From assembly GCA_964359095.1 (NCBI GenBank), contig CAYHRJ010000010.1, forward strand, positions 1 to 28,715: 28,715 nucleotides of DNA, in the 5' to 3' direction. Under the pieces are notes generated by a model, which saw only the letters and a program-made list of their open reading frames with translations, was not told the DNA's origin and searched no databases. Numbering within the stretch: position 1 is the stretch's first letter; each line of letters opens with the position of its first letter. The DNA comes from JACRJW01 sp964359095. Lineage in GTDB: Bacteria > Patescibacteriota > Patescibacteriia > UBA9934 > GWF2-40-263. A program made the position numbers and the translations under genes. Below are positions 1-6,701 of this stretch, piece after piece.

Positions 1-1
1 A

Positions 2-49
2 CTCGATATGGCAGAAGGTCAGCCGAATTTATTTTTGTATAAACGCTAG
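2..49 (+). CDS. 3' end of an unidentified protein gene (partial)
   Basis: Open from the window edge to a TAG at 47-49, encoding a 15-residue tail that ends NLFLYKR. No family can be named from so few residues. Other frames also stop soon after, so the choice of frame is weak. Confidence 0.25.
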   Translation, partial: LDMAEGQPNLFLYKR

Positions 50-64
50 AGTCGGTTCGTGATC

Positions 65-96
65 TACAGATTACAGATCCGTACAGATTTACAGAT
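65..96 (+). repeat. Four copies of TACAGAT
   Basis: The heptamer TACAGAT occurs at 65-71, 72-78, 82-88 and 90-96, just before the truncated GxxExxY reading frame, and once more at 790-796 ahead of recQ. It may be a small tandem duplication or a protein-binding array. Nothing in the sequence decides between these. Confidence 0.5.
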
Positions 97-101
97 ATGT
101 T

Positions 102-299
102 ATGGACGGCAAACAGTTTGTGTATGAGGAGGTGAGTTATAGGATCATTGGGTGTTTGTATGACGTGAATAATCAGCTCGGTTCTGGTTTGAAGGAACAG
201 GTTTACCAGAAGGCTGTTAGTTTGAAACTTGCTGAGGATCGTTTTCATTTCAAAGAACAAGTTTACATTCCGATCATGTATAACGGTTTGATTATTTCT
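102..299 (+). pseudogene. GxxExxY protein, N-terminal fragment
   Basis: The first ~63 residues match the GxxExxY family: a helix with YRIIGCLYDVNNQLGSGLKE and then the EQVY motif, where the family has G-x-x-E-x-x-Y. The homology ends after IMYNGLII. An intact member would continue for about 60 more residues through the predicted PD-(D/E)XK-like core (the ...DFLVE...ELK segment), but here the frame runs into unrelated sequence and stops at 413. The gene is therefore truncated at about 299. GxxExxY proteins are frequent in CPR and other environmental bacteria and their function is unproven. The family call is recognition from memory of its motif. The truncation is visible in the sequence. Confidence 0.7.
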
Positions 300-369
300 T
301 CACACTGCAGTTGGATAACAAACTCCAAGGTATGGTGTACAGAGAGCAACACGGCTGATGTCTTCCTAT

Positions 370-756
370 TTATTTCAGCCACTCCTTTGCCGATTTTGGC
401 CAACCGCGGATGAGGAGAAGGGCGAGTGGGGCACCCCAGTTTGCCCATCTTTCGATGAAGTCCCAAATTGGTTCGCCGACGATTGGACGTATCAGAGCGG
501 TCCAGAATCCCCAGATGGCTGCCCAGAGTAAAATTCCTCGAGGGACATTTTTCCAGGACAACACAAGAATTGCGATGACGATATCGAGAACGCCGACAAG
601 AGTGAGTAGTATTGTCGCCGTTGCTATGTCAACACCGAGTAAATCTTGGATCCAGCCAATCCAAGATTCCTTTCCTTGGAGAGCAAAAACTCCATGACCA
701 AAAAATTCACCGAACACGGCGATACGTAGTGACCACTCTAGAATGTTTGTCCTCAT
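370..756 (-). CDS. Small membrane protein, DoxX-like in layout
   Basis: A 128-residue protein with four hydrophobic segments: about residues 8-27, 44-68 (containing GVLDIVIAILVLSW), 74-93 and 106-120. The second segment, with an acidic residue inside the membrane stretch, and the overall size recall DoxX/SURF4-type four-helix proteins. No catalytic motif is visible, so the family is a tentative suggestion. It is transcribed divergently from recQ with about 75 nt before the recQ promoter. It should sit in the cytoplasmic membrane. Confidence 0.7.
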   Translation of the reverse strand: MRTNILEWSLRIAVFGEFFGHGVFALQGKESWIGWIQDLLGVDIATATILLTLVGVLDIVIAILVLSWKNVPRGILLWAAIWGFWTALIRPIVGEPIWDFIERWANWGAPLALLLIRGWPKSAKEWLK

Positions 757-831
757 AGAAGTTTTGTTTAGTACTGTTTATAACGTAGTTACAGATTACC
801 ATAGAATCGAAGAGTTTTCCACAGATCGTAT

Positions 832-860
832 TTGACGAAAGCGAAAAAACAGGTTAGACT
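832..860 (+). promoter_or_regulatory. Sigma70 promoter of recQ
   Basis: TTGACG (832-837), a 17-nt spacer and TAGACT (855-860). Transcription would begin near 867, giving a leader of about 44 nt that contains the hairpin at 884-903. Confidence 0.7.
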
Positions 861-883
861 CAATTTATTACTGAGATCGAAAA

Positions 884-910
884 CGTCAGCTCGAGGGCTG
901 GCGATTTTTT
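884..910 (+). terminator. Terminator/attenuator-like hairpin abutting the recQ start
   Basis: CGTCAGC (884-890) pairs with GCTGGCG (897-903) with one G-T pair and a six-base loop. TTTTTT (905-910) follows directly and the recQ ATG is at 911. It lies downstream of the predicted recQ promoter, so it could attenuate recQ transcription. It could also be an ordinary leader structure. Confidence 0.6.
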
Positions 911-3148
911 ATGCAAGAGCTTCTCAAAAAACATTTTGGTTACGACACGTTCCGTCCATTGCAAGAGGACATCATCAATACGGTTCTTCAAAAAAAGGAC
1001 GCGTTGGTGCTGATGCCCACAGGGGGAGGGAAGTCTTTGTGTTTTCAACTCCCAGCACTCATCTTTGACGGCATCACGATCGTCATTTCTCCGCTCATTG
1101 CGCTCATGAAAGATCAAGTCGATTCGCTGGTTGCAAACGGTATCTCAGCGTCGTTTTTGAATAGTTCGTTGACGGATGACCAGATTGATCTGGTTCAGAT
1201 GCGTGCGTTATCCGGTGAGCTTAAAATATTGTACCTCGCACCTGAGCGGTTGGCCTCACTTGGCTTTCAGGAATTTTTACTGAAGCTTCGTGTGGCGTTT
1301 ATCGCTATTGATGAAGCCCACTGTATTTCAGAATGGGGACACGACTTTCGACCAGAGTATCGACAGCTGAAAGAGCTACGCAAGATGTTTCCGTCTGTCC
1401 CGGTTATGGCACTCACAGCAACGGCCACGGTACGGGTGCGAGAGGACATCAAGAAACAGCTTTCTCTGACGCACGCAGATGTTTTTCTCTCGAGCTTCAA
1501 TCGCCCGAATCTGCACTACACCATTCGTCCAAAAAATAATGCGTTTGGGTCTCTCCTTCAATTATTGCAATCCTATCAAGACAAGCCGGTCATCATCTAC
1601 TGTTTTTCGCGTAAAGACACAGAGGCACTTGCCGATGATTTGAGTCAGGCTGGATTTGAGGCGCTCCCGTACCACGCAGGACTTGAACGTGATGTTCGCG
1701 CTCACACACAGGAGAAGTTTATCCGAGACGAGGTTCCCATTATCGTTGCCACGATTGCGTTTGGCATGGGGATTGATAAGCCCGACGTACGGCTTGTTGT
1801 GCACATGGATTTACCAAAAACGATTGAAGGGTACTATCAGGAAACGGGCCGCGCAGGTCGTGATGGACTGCCAAGTGATTGCGTGTTGTTCTATACGTTT
1901 GGTGACAAGCGCAAGCAGGAATACTTTATCGACATGATTGAAGACGAGGCGGAACAACTGGCTGCAAGGAAAAAACTTGCGCAAGTCATCGAGTACTGCG
2001 AAACGTCTTCCTGTCGTCGGAAGTTCTTGCTCGAGTATTTTGCAGAGTCATGCCAGAGTTTGAAGTGCAGCGCGTGCGATAACTGTACGACTCCAGAATC
2101 AGAGACTCAAGTGCATGATGCAACAGAGGTCGCGCAGAAAATTCTCTCTGCCGTTTTGCGGACTGGTGAGATGTTTGGTGGTGCATATATTTGTGACGTT
2201 CTGCGTGGATCAAAAAAAGGACGGATCCTCGAAAATAATCACGAAAGACTTTCTGTATACGGAACAGCCCGCGCGGTCCCCATCGATGATCTTCGCGAGT
2301 TCATTCGGCATTTGCTGAAGAAAGGCTATCTTGAAAAAAACGAAGGCGAGTATCCAACACTGCGCGTGAGTCGAGTCGGGAAGGCGGCACTGATCGAACG
2401 CACACAGATTCTCTTGCCAAAACCCACTCCAGAATTCAAAGCCCTTTCAGATTCTGAATTCAAAGCCCCTTTCCACCTTCGCATGGCTTCGGTGGACCAG
2501 CCAGAGCTTCAGCGACGGTTGGCAGGGGCGTTTAGATCGACAACCTCCCGCATTGGTGTCCTCGCGTTTGAGCCAGAATTGTTTGAGCAACTCCGTGTCC
2601 TACGTAAGAAAATCGCACAAGATCAAAACGTCCCTCCCTTCATCATCTTCGGCGATCGTACATTACAGGAAATGGCTTTTTATCTTCCACAATCACAACA
2701 AGCACTCGCATCTATTTTCGGAGTCGGCACACGCAAGCTGAATGAGTACGGCGCCGCGTTCCTCCATACGATTCAGCTCTACACGCAATCGCACAATCTG
2801 ACAGCGCGAACGCATCCAAAACAGACAGGATCCTCGTTTATACCGACAACCATACGAGAGAGCTCTACCCTACAAAAAACAAAAGAGTTGTTGCTACAAA
2901 AACAGTCAATTTCCGAAATGGCAAGAAATCGGGGAGTGGTCGAAGGCACGATCATCCAACACATCATAACGATACTGGTGCAGGACTCCTCGCTCAACAT
3001 TGAGCACCTACGTCCTGATCCTCATCGTCTAGCTCTCATTGAGCGAGCAATCAAAACCGCCAAGACATCCATGCTCGGTCCCGTGAAAGCGATTCTCGGC
3101 GATGCGTACAGTTGGGAAGAAATCAAGCTAGCGAAATTGTTTTTGTGA
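911..3148 (+). CDS. recQ: ATP-dependent DNA helicase RecQ
   Basis: A 3'-5' superfamily 2 helicase for recombination and fork repair. Motif I is TGGGKS (residues 37-42), the DEAH box is DEAHCISEWGHDFRP (134-148), motif III is TATATV, and motif VI is QETGRAGRDGLPS. A four-cysteine zinc site (CRR...C...CSACDNC) follows, then the RQC winged helix and an HRDC domain. The last ~90 residues look like the helix-turn-helix C-terminal domain (HTH_40 type) found in long RecQ proteins. At 745 residues it exceeds E. coli RecQ (about 610) because of this domain. The start at 911 aligns with the E. coli N-terminus, but no Shine-Dalgarno site precedes it: the upstream bases are the T-run of a hairpin. The gene is intact, with all helicase motifs present. 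Confidence 0.97.
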   Translation: MQELLKKHFGYDTFRPLQEDIINTVLQKKDALVLMPTGGGKSLCFQLPALIFDGITIVISPLIALMKDQVDSLVANGISASFLNSSLTDDQIDLVQMRALSGELKILYLAPERLASLGFQEFLLKLRVAFIAIDEAHCISEWGHDFRPEYRQLKELRKMFPSVPVMALTATATVRVREDIKKQLSLTHADVFLSSFNRPNLHYTIRPKNNAFGSLLQLLQSYQDKPVIIYCFSRKDTEALADDLSQAGFEALPYHAGLERDVRAHTQEKFIRDEVPIIVATIAFGMGIDKPDVRLVVHMDLPKTIEGYYQETGRAGRDGLPSDCVLFYTFGDKRKQEYFIDMIEDEAEQLAARKKLAQVIEYCETSSCRRKFLLEYFAESCQSLKCSACDNCTTPESETQVHDATEVAQKILSAVLRTGEMFGGAYICDVLRGSKKGRILENNHERLSVYGTARAVPIDDLREFIRHLLKKGYLEKNEGEYPTLRVSRVGKAALIERTQILLPKPTPEFKALSDSEFKAPFHLRMASVDQPELQRRLAGAFRSTTSRIGVLAFEPELFEQLRVLRKKIAQDQNVPPFIIFGDRTLQEMAFYLPQSQQALASIFGVGTRKLNEYGAAFLHTIQLYTQSHNLTARTHPKQTGSSFIPTTIRESSTLQKTKELLLQKQSISEMARNRGVVEGTIIQHIITILVQDSSLNIEHLRPDPHRLALIERAIKTAKTSMLGPVKAILGDAYSWEEIKLAKLFL

Positions 3149-3202
3149 ACGAGACGACCAAACAACAAACATAAAACCGACGAGTTAGATCATATCGGTT
3201 CC

Positions 3203-3283
3203 ATGTGGCTCCGCGTCGTGGAGGATGTTAGAGCCGCGATCGAGTCTCACCGAAGCTACATTAGCTTTCCTCGATTTCTTTGA
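3203..3283 (+). CDS. Possible 26-residue ORF or duplicated coding tail, copy 1
   Basis: Encodes MWLRVVEDVRAAI followed by ESHRSYISFPRFL. A second copy at 4376-4441 encodes WLRVVDDVRTAI followed by QEHQWYISIPSF. Many differences between the copies are synonymous third-position changes (GAT/GAC, ATC/ATT, CAC/CAT, TAC/TAT, CCT/CCC), which suggests both descend from a translated sequence. It is in the same frame as recQ just after the recQ stop, but RecQ already ends normally. It overlaps the 3' end of the hydrolase remnant on the other strand. No protein family is recognised. It may be a fragment of a larger gene. Confidence 0.4.
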   Translation: MWLRVVEDVRAAIESHRSYISFPRFL

Positions 3284-3731
3284 GTAGCTCAGGAAACTCT
3301 GGAATGAGAAAACTAAAGTGCCCACGGTCTTCCAGTTTGATCACTTTTGCATCCAACACTTTTTTATACACCTCGACTGCTTGTAGGATAAAATCCGCGT
3401 CATTCGAAACGAATTCAACAACCCGCTCGCGAATCAACGACTTCAGCTGTGCCGTAATTTCATAGGAGTAAAAATCGGCCTGGTGCGGAAATCTCACACC
3501 GTCCTCTCGATCAAATCCCGGAGCACTCGGAGCAACTTGTATAGCTTTCTTCACCCTCTTCTCGGACTCACCCAAATATCTCAAGAGAGCATATCCTCCT
3601 GCTGACAAACCCACGAAAATTGTATCTTCATCGATTGTGAGCTTGTCTAGCTCCGTCTTCCACTGCTGCCATGAAGCATTCCACACATCAATAATTATCG
3701 GGCAAGCAACCGCGTACCCTTTTTCTTGCAA
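3261..3731 (-). pseudogene. RBBP9/YdeN-type alpha/beta hydrolase, N-terminus missing
   Basis: 156 residues align from their first residue with about residue 40 of the intact hydrolase at 7457-8035. The nucleophile elbow GLSAGG (Ser at 43) and the terminal GHF histidine (138) are present, with an Asp in SNDAD. The first beta strand, with the His-Gly loop that opens this fold, is absent. The only usable start is a TTG. The frame stays open upstream into an unrelated sequence that reads as coding on the opposite strand, so a rearrangement at about 3731-3735 removed the head. This family acts as small serine hydrolases with poorly known substrates. This copy is probably inactive. Confidence 0.75.
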
Positions 3732-3993
3732 GCGCCCGTTAGTTGATCCGTCTGACGTTTTGTCTGGCGTGGGGCATACAGACTGGAAAACGAATCGGAC
3801 CGTAACTTTTTCTGGGAAAGATTTACGGGTACATTTTGGTAAAAAACCATCGAGGCAATTTGCTAGGGAGATGGTCGCGAATATATTTTTACAGGTAGGA
3901 AAAAATGAAAATGGAAGGGTAGAGATAAAAGCGACTTTACCAAAGGGGTTCTCATTTGAGTTTATCGATCAAGATCCTGCATCCGAGGAATAG
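3730..3993 (+). pseudogene. C-terminal fragment of an unidentified gene
   Basis: The frame from the junction with the hydrolase remnant to the TAG at 3991 reads as ordinary coding sequence. It includes SGVGHTDWKTNRTVTF, GKKPSRQFAREM and NENGRVEIKATLPKGFSFEF. It lacks its own start; the upstream part of the frame is antisense to the hydrolase. The charged, basic character would fit the tail of a recombinase, but no diagnostic motif is present and I do not claim one. It is likely another piece of the broken accessory region. Confidence 0.45.
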
Positions 3994-4101
3994 CAGCTCA
4001 TCCTCTCAGAATTGGAAACACGTCTATTTACTTACCTCAGCTCCCCGCCGTCTATTTGGCGAATGATCTATACAACCAACTGGATTGAACGCTTAAACAA
4101 A
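3994..4101 (+). pseudogene. IS256/Mutator-type transposase remnant
   Basis: Reading on in the same frame after the TAG at 3991 gives a segment containing LFTYLSSPPSIWRMIYTTN followed by WIERLNK. This matches the stretch near the C-terminus of IS256/Mutator transposases (Y-x-FP-x-x-x-W-x-x-I-x-TTN-x-IER-x-N), just before the last catalytic-domain helices. Only about 35 residues remain, and neither the catalytic DDE residues nor the end of the protein is present. It is an immobile relic. Confidence 0.7.
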
Positions 4102-4116
4102 TACATACAAATAAAC

Positions 4117-4148
4117 AAAAGCCCGGAGTCTTGCGACTTCGGGCTTTT
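4117..4148. terminator. Bidirectional terminator-like hairpin
   Basis: AAAAGCCCG at the left pairs with CGGGCTTTT at the right, with AGTC-TTGC-GACT at the tip. A-run and T-run flank the stem, so it could terminate on either strand. The core AGTCTTGCGACT is nearly repeated in the terminator behind the tRNA at 6623-6666. Confidence 0.75.
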
Positions 4149-4159
4149 GCTGGTCTCAC

Positions 4160-4183
4160 CCTGTTCCGGTCTGTAGGAACAGG
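4160..4183. repeat. Hairpin, 8-bp perfect stem
   Basis: CCTGTTCC (4160-4167) pairs with GGAACAGG (4176-4183). It is the second of four stem-loops within 260 nt in a stretch without a convincing gene. Confidence 0.6.
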
Positions 4184-4306
4184 TCGTGATGGTTCCGGTA
4201 CGTGGATCCGCCCGCGGCTCACAGCTCGCCAGCTCGCCTCGGCCTGGCCACCGCCTCGCCATGCTCGATGCTGCTCGCACATGGTTCCGGCCGTTCGAAT
4301 CCCAAC

Positions 4307-4328
4307 GCAAGCCACGCAGGTGGCTTGC
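4307..4328. repeat. Hairpin, 9-bp perfect stem
   Basis: GCAAGCCAC pairs with GTGGCTTGC around a GCAG loop. Its left arm follows a TTCGAATCCCA string (4294-4304) that resembles the T-loop and 3' end of a tRNA. Confidence 0.65.
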
Positions 4329-4338
4329 TCCCCCAACA

Positions 4339-4376
4339 ATGCAAAAGCAGCCATCTGGTGATGACTGCTTTTGCAT
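4339..4376. terminator. Long hairpin, 17-bp stem
   Basis: ATGCAAAAGCAG, one mismatch and CATC pair with GATG, one mismatch and CTGCTTTTGCAT around TGGT. The A-rich and T-rich inner arms are typical of a bidirectional terminator, but there is no T-run outside the stem. The right arm runs into duplicated tail copy 2. Confidence 0.65.
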
Positions 4377-4471
4377 GGCTCCGCGTCGTGGACGACGTTA
4401 GAACCGCTATTCAGGAACATCAGTGGTATATTAGCATCCCCTCGTTCACACCGGCAGATTTGGTTCATTAA
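4376..4471 (+). pseudogene. Duplicated coding tail, copy 2
   Basis: Encodes WLRVVDDVRTAI followed by QEHQWYISIPSF and a short extension to a TAA, and is paralogous to the segment at 3203-3283. The frame is open upstream to 4202, but that part is a GC-rich run of hairpins and does not look like protein. It is best read as the tail of a lost gene, or as part of a mobile unit that also copied next to recQ. No family is recognised. Confidence 0.4.
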
Positions 4472-4510
4472 TTACCACCCTCCATTCAAGCACCTGGATC
4501 TCAGGACGAT

Positions 4511-4557
4511 TTGAGACAGTTGAGACTCAAAACTGCCCATTTCCGGAGCTGTCTCAA
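4511..4557. repeat. Inverted repeat TTGAGACAG / CTGTCTCAA
   Basis: Nine-base arms at 4511-4519 and 4549-4557. An 11-nt palindrome TTGAGACTCAA (4520-4530) lies between them, so TTGAGAC occurs twice in tandem and CTCAA twice in inverse order. It sits just behind the minus-strand gene ending at 4565 and could act as its terminator or in alternative folds. There is no T-run on the minus strand. Confidence 0.45.
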
Positions 4558-4564
4558 TTGAAGG

Positions 4565-5251
4565 TTATCTATTTCGTTTGGAACGAACGATCTCCTCCCT
4601 TGCTTTGATAGCTCGCTCTTTTTCTTTATGTGCAGCAATTGCGGACTTTACACCATCAATGAAGGTTGTACATAATTGCATTCGCTTGTTCTGCAATCCG
4701 TTGAGGTAATCTATGGACGATTTTAATCGCGAGTTAGCATCATCTACAGTAAGAAACTTAACATATCCAGCCTTTATATCGTATACTAGCGAATGATTTT
4801 TAGCCTTATATTCACTTATTTCACGCTCAGTATGCAATGAAGATTCCTTCACCATCCTCTCCAGAGAATTTAAATCCAGCTCCATTTCGGATATTTGTTT
4901 AAAGTCTAATCCACCAGATCTTTGAAGCTTGTCAAAAATTTTTTCTGCCTTTCTCTTAATTTCACGATCCCCACCATCACGCCAAACTTTATTCAATTCC
5001 AAATCCGTAAGTAATGGCTCATCACTGAGTGCCCTTCTTATGTCACCAATACGCTCCCCAGCTTGACGCTCAGCCTCTTTTGCATCTGCTTCAACCTGGT
5101 CGGCCATTTCATCAAAAACACCCTCAACACCAACTTTAGCAGCTTTTTTATTATCAATTGCCACTTGATCTCCAGTTTTTGATTCACCTGTGGGTTGTGT
5201 TTTATCTCCAGTTTCTGGTATTTGTAGGCTTTTTTCTGATTCAGGTCCCAT
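4565..5251 (-). CDS. Hypothetical protein, charged and helical
   Basis: 228 residues without a signal peptide or membrane segment. The first ~40 residues are polar and rich in Gly, Thr and Asp. The remainder is strongly charged and helical, with long Glu/Lys/Arg runs and heptad-like patterns (for example ELDLNSLERMVKESSLHTE), and ends in a basic KRNR. Coiled-coil formation is likely. I recognise no family. The gene is visibly more AT-rich than the flanking core genes. It lies 100 nt downstream of another minus-strand unknown gene (5352-6209), so the two may be co-transcribed. Both sit inside the decayed island, which suggests acquired cargo. Confidence 0.7.
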   Translation of the reverse strand: MGPESEKSLQIPETGDKTQPTGESKTGDQVAIDNKKAAKVGVEGVFDEMADQVEADAKEAERQAGERIGDIRRALSDEPLLTDLELNKVWRDGGDREIKRKAEKIFDKLQRSGGLDFKQISEMELDLNSLERMVKESSLHTEREISEYKAKNHSLVYDIKAGYVKFLTVDDANSRLKSSIDYLNGLQNKRMQLCTTFIDGVKSAIAAHKEKERAIKAREEIVRSKRNR

Positions 5252-5351
5252 AATTATCCATGTTAATGCCTAGTGAATCTTTTTATAAGTATATTCCGAA
5301 TTATATATTGGAACTATTAAATTGTCCACAACAACCAACTTTCTACTTTAG

Positions 5352-6209
5352 TTAAAAAGTAATCTGTTCGATTGAGGCAATAAGGTCATCAATGGGGATA
5401 TTGTTCCCAAACGGCGCATATATAACACCATTGTATTTCTCTACTCCATTTTTTTGAAACACCCGCAGTAAATCAATGGCTAGCTGTTTGATTGCAAGAC
5501 ACATTGGCTTCAATTGTTGTGTCCTAAGTACTTCTTCCTCTGTGTAAAACGCGCGAAGCAAATCTGCTCGGAGCGCATCATTAAATAGTTGATAGCAAAG
5601 TTGGTCGCGATCTTTTTCCTCAAGCGCAAGGTATGGGGGTATATTGCCGAAATTTTCCGTTTTCACCCCTTCTTTAAGGAGTTTCCATTTTTCCTCGTCA
5701 GTCACGCCCGAAAGTTTTAACAAGACCCGAAGCAAATTTTCAACAACGTAAAATATCCCAACTTTTTTGATTATCTCACGATCATTTTTCTCACGCGCCG
5801 GCACGTCCATTTTTTTCGCCCTTACTGCAAGATTCTCAAGCGACAAATGATAGATCAAATTTACTGCCTTAACCTTTTGAACGTTTGTGTGGAGAGTGCG
5901 AAGAGTTTCCGCTATATCTGGTGTGGGCGCGGCCACAATGTAAATATCTAAAAGATTGGAAAGAGCCCGGATGAATGGAACTTCTTGAAAATCTGCCTTT
6001 GAAATGCTTTTTTGCATCGTAGCAAGCTGTTCATACGCTTGTGTCTCTGTAAGATCTTGTTCTTCAAGTGTTGTCTTAAGTGCAGTGACTCCCACTGCGA
6101 CTTGCGATAGTAATTTCTGCTTACTTTTTTCATCCCAAAAAGCGCTCGGCTTTTTGCCAAGTTCTTCAACTATCAACGAAAATGATCGAATCGGTTGCAT
6201 ACAAACCAT
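5352..6209 (-). CDS. Hypothetical protein, all-helical, unknown
   Basis: 285 residues, cytoplasmic by appearance and almost entirely helix-forming. No nucleotide-binding or metal motif is visible. A second Met at residue 4 could be the real start; no clear Shine-Dalgarno site decides it. The C-terminus is less charged (VIYAPFGNNIPIDDLIASIE). It is AT-rich like its downstream neighbour and could share a transcript with it. A defence or mobile-element cargo role is possible from location only, and I have no sequence evidence for it. Confidence 0.7.
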   Translation of the reverse strand: MVCMQPIRSFSLIVEELGKKPSAFWDEKSKQKLLSQVAVGVTALKTTLEEQDLTETQAYEQLATMQKSISKADFQEVPFIRALSNLLDIYIVAAPTPDIAETLRTLHTNVQKVKAVNLIYHLSLENLAVRAKKMDVPAREKNDREIIKKVGIFYVVENLLRVLLKLSGVTDEEKWKLLKEGVKTENFGNIPPYLALEEKDRDQLCYQLFNDALRADLLRAFYTEEEVLRTQQLKPMCLAIKQLAIDLLRVFQKNGVEKYNGVIYAPFGNNIPIDDLIASIEQITF

Positions 6210-6309
6210 GACTCTTTAAAGTACTGAGATCAGATGAGGTTACAAATATTTTATACCTTACCACTTCAAAGTTAATTTGTGTAATACTTATTCAAAAAAC
6301 CACCACTTT

Positions 6310-6363
6310 GATCCGTACCCCAAAAAGTAGACACGAAAGTGTCCACTTTTTGGGGTACAGATC
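6310..6363. mobile_element. 25-nt inverted repeat, possibly abutted IS ends
   Basis: Arms at 6310-6334 and 6339-6363 match at 23 of 25 positions around GAAA. The cores are GTACCCCAAAAAGT and ACTTTTTGGGGTAC, and the inner bases read as TGTCCAC-type ends. Sequences of this kind are the terminal repeats of several IS3/IS481-like elements. Two ends facing outward and separated by a few bases is the layout of an IS circle junction or of an internally deleted element. A hairpin used as a terminator is the alternative. Confidence 0.55.
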
Positions 6364-6514
6364 ACTTTTTCTGGCGGTTGTCTTTGCGACTACGGACGCT
6401 GGAGTGACTACATTTGGGGCATCTCCAACGAGTCTTGCCCGTCGAGGTTGTGCCCCATCGTTGCATTGGCTTTGAGCATTCAGAACACTTCTTTTTTGGT
6501 CCACTTATGGTCAT
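6362..6514 (-). CDS. 50-residue zinc-ribbon protein, transposase N-terminal fragment
   Basis: ATG at 6514-6512, stop TGA at 6364-6362. The protein has a complete four-cysteine zinc ribbon, CSEC near residue 10 and CPKC near residue 32, with GTTSTGKTRWRC between and a basic tail (RSRKDNRQKK). This is the N-terminal DNA-binding ribbon found on several IS transposases, which continue for about 300 more residues. Here the frame stops at the edge of the inverted repeat at 6310-6363. It is either a truncated transposase or a small free-standing ribbon protein. A longer overlapping frame (6292-6504) is only its shadow. Confidence 0.6.
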   Translation of the reverse strand: MTISGPKKKCSECSKPMQRWGTTSTGKTRWRCPKCSHSSVRSRKDNRQKK

Positions 6515-6622
6515 ACGACCGTAAGTTTTCCAGAACGTCGCTAAAGCTAGAAGAGAAACGGAACTTTGACCAACACGGAAGTTGTATTAGCTCAAAAAAG
6601 TTCGGATTTCGTCGTACAGAGG

Positions 6623-6666
6623 GAGCCAACAAAAAACCAGTCTTGCGACTGACTTCTTGTTGGCTC
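6623..6666 (-). terminator. Terminator behind tRNA-Asn
   Basis: On the minus strand, right after the tRNA CCA end, CAGTC-GCAA-GACTG is followed by G and TTTTTT. The outer arms GAGCCAACAA / TTGTTGGCTC extend the pairing and use the last bases of the tRNA itself. This is an intrinsic terminator with a GCAA tetraloop. Confidence 0.8.
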
Positions 6667-6701
6667 GGGGGGTGGGATTCGAACCCACGACCAATTGGTT
6701 A

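Noticed and set aside
4294..4328. tRNA-like 3' end (TTCGAATCCCA...GCCA)
   Set aside because: The T-loop string is good, but the 5' T-stem strand (GGCCG) does not pair with CCCAA, and no acceptor, D or anticodon arm can be found upstream. At most it is a relic, mentioned in the island finding.
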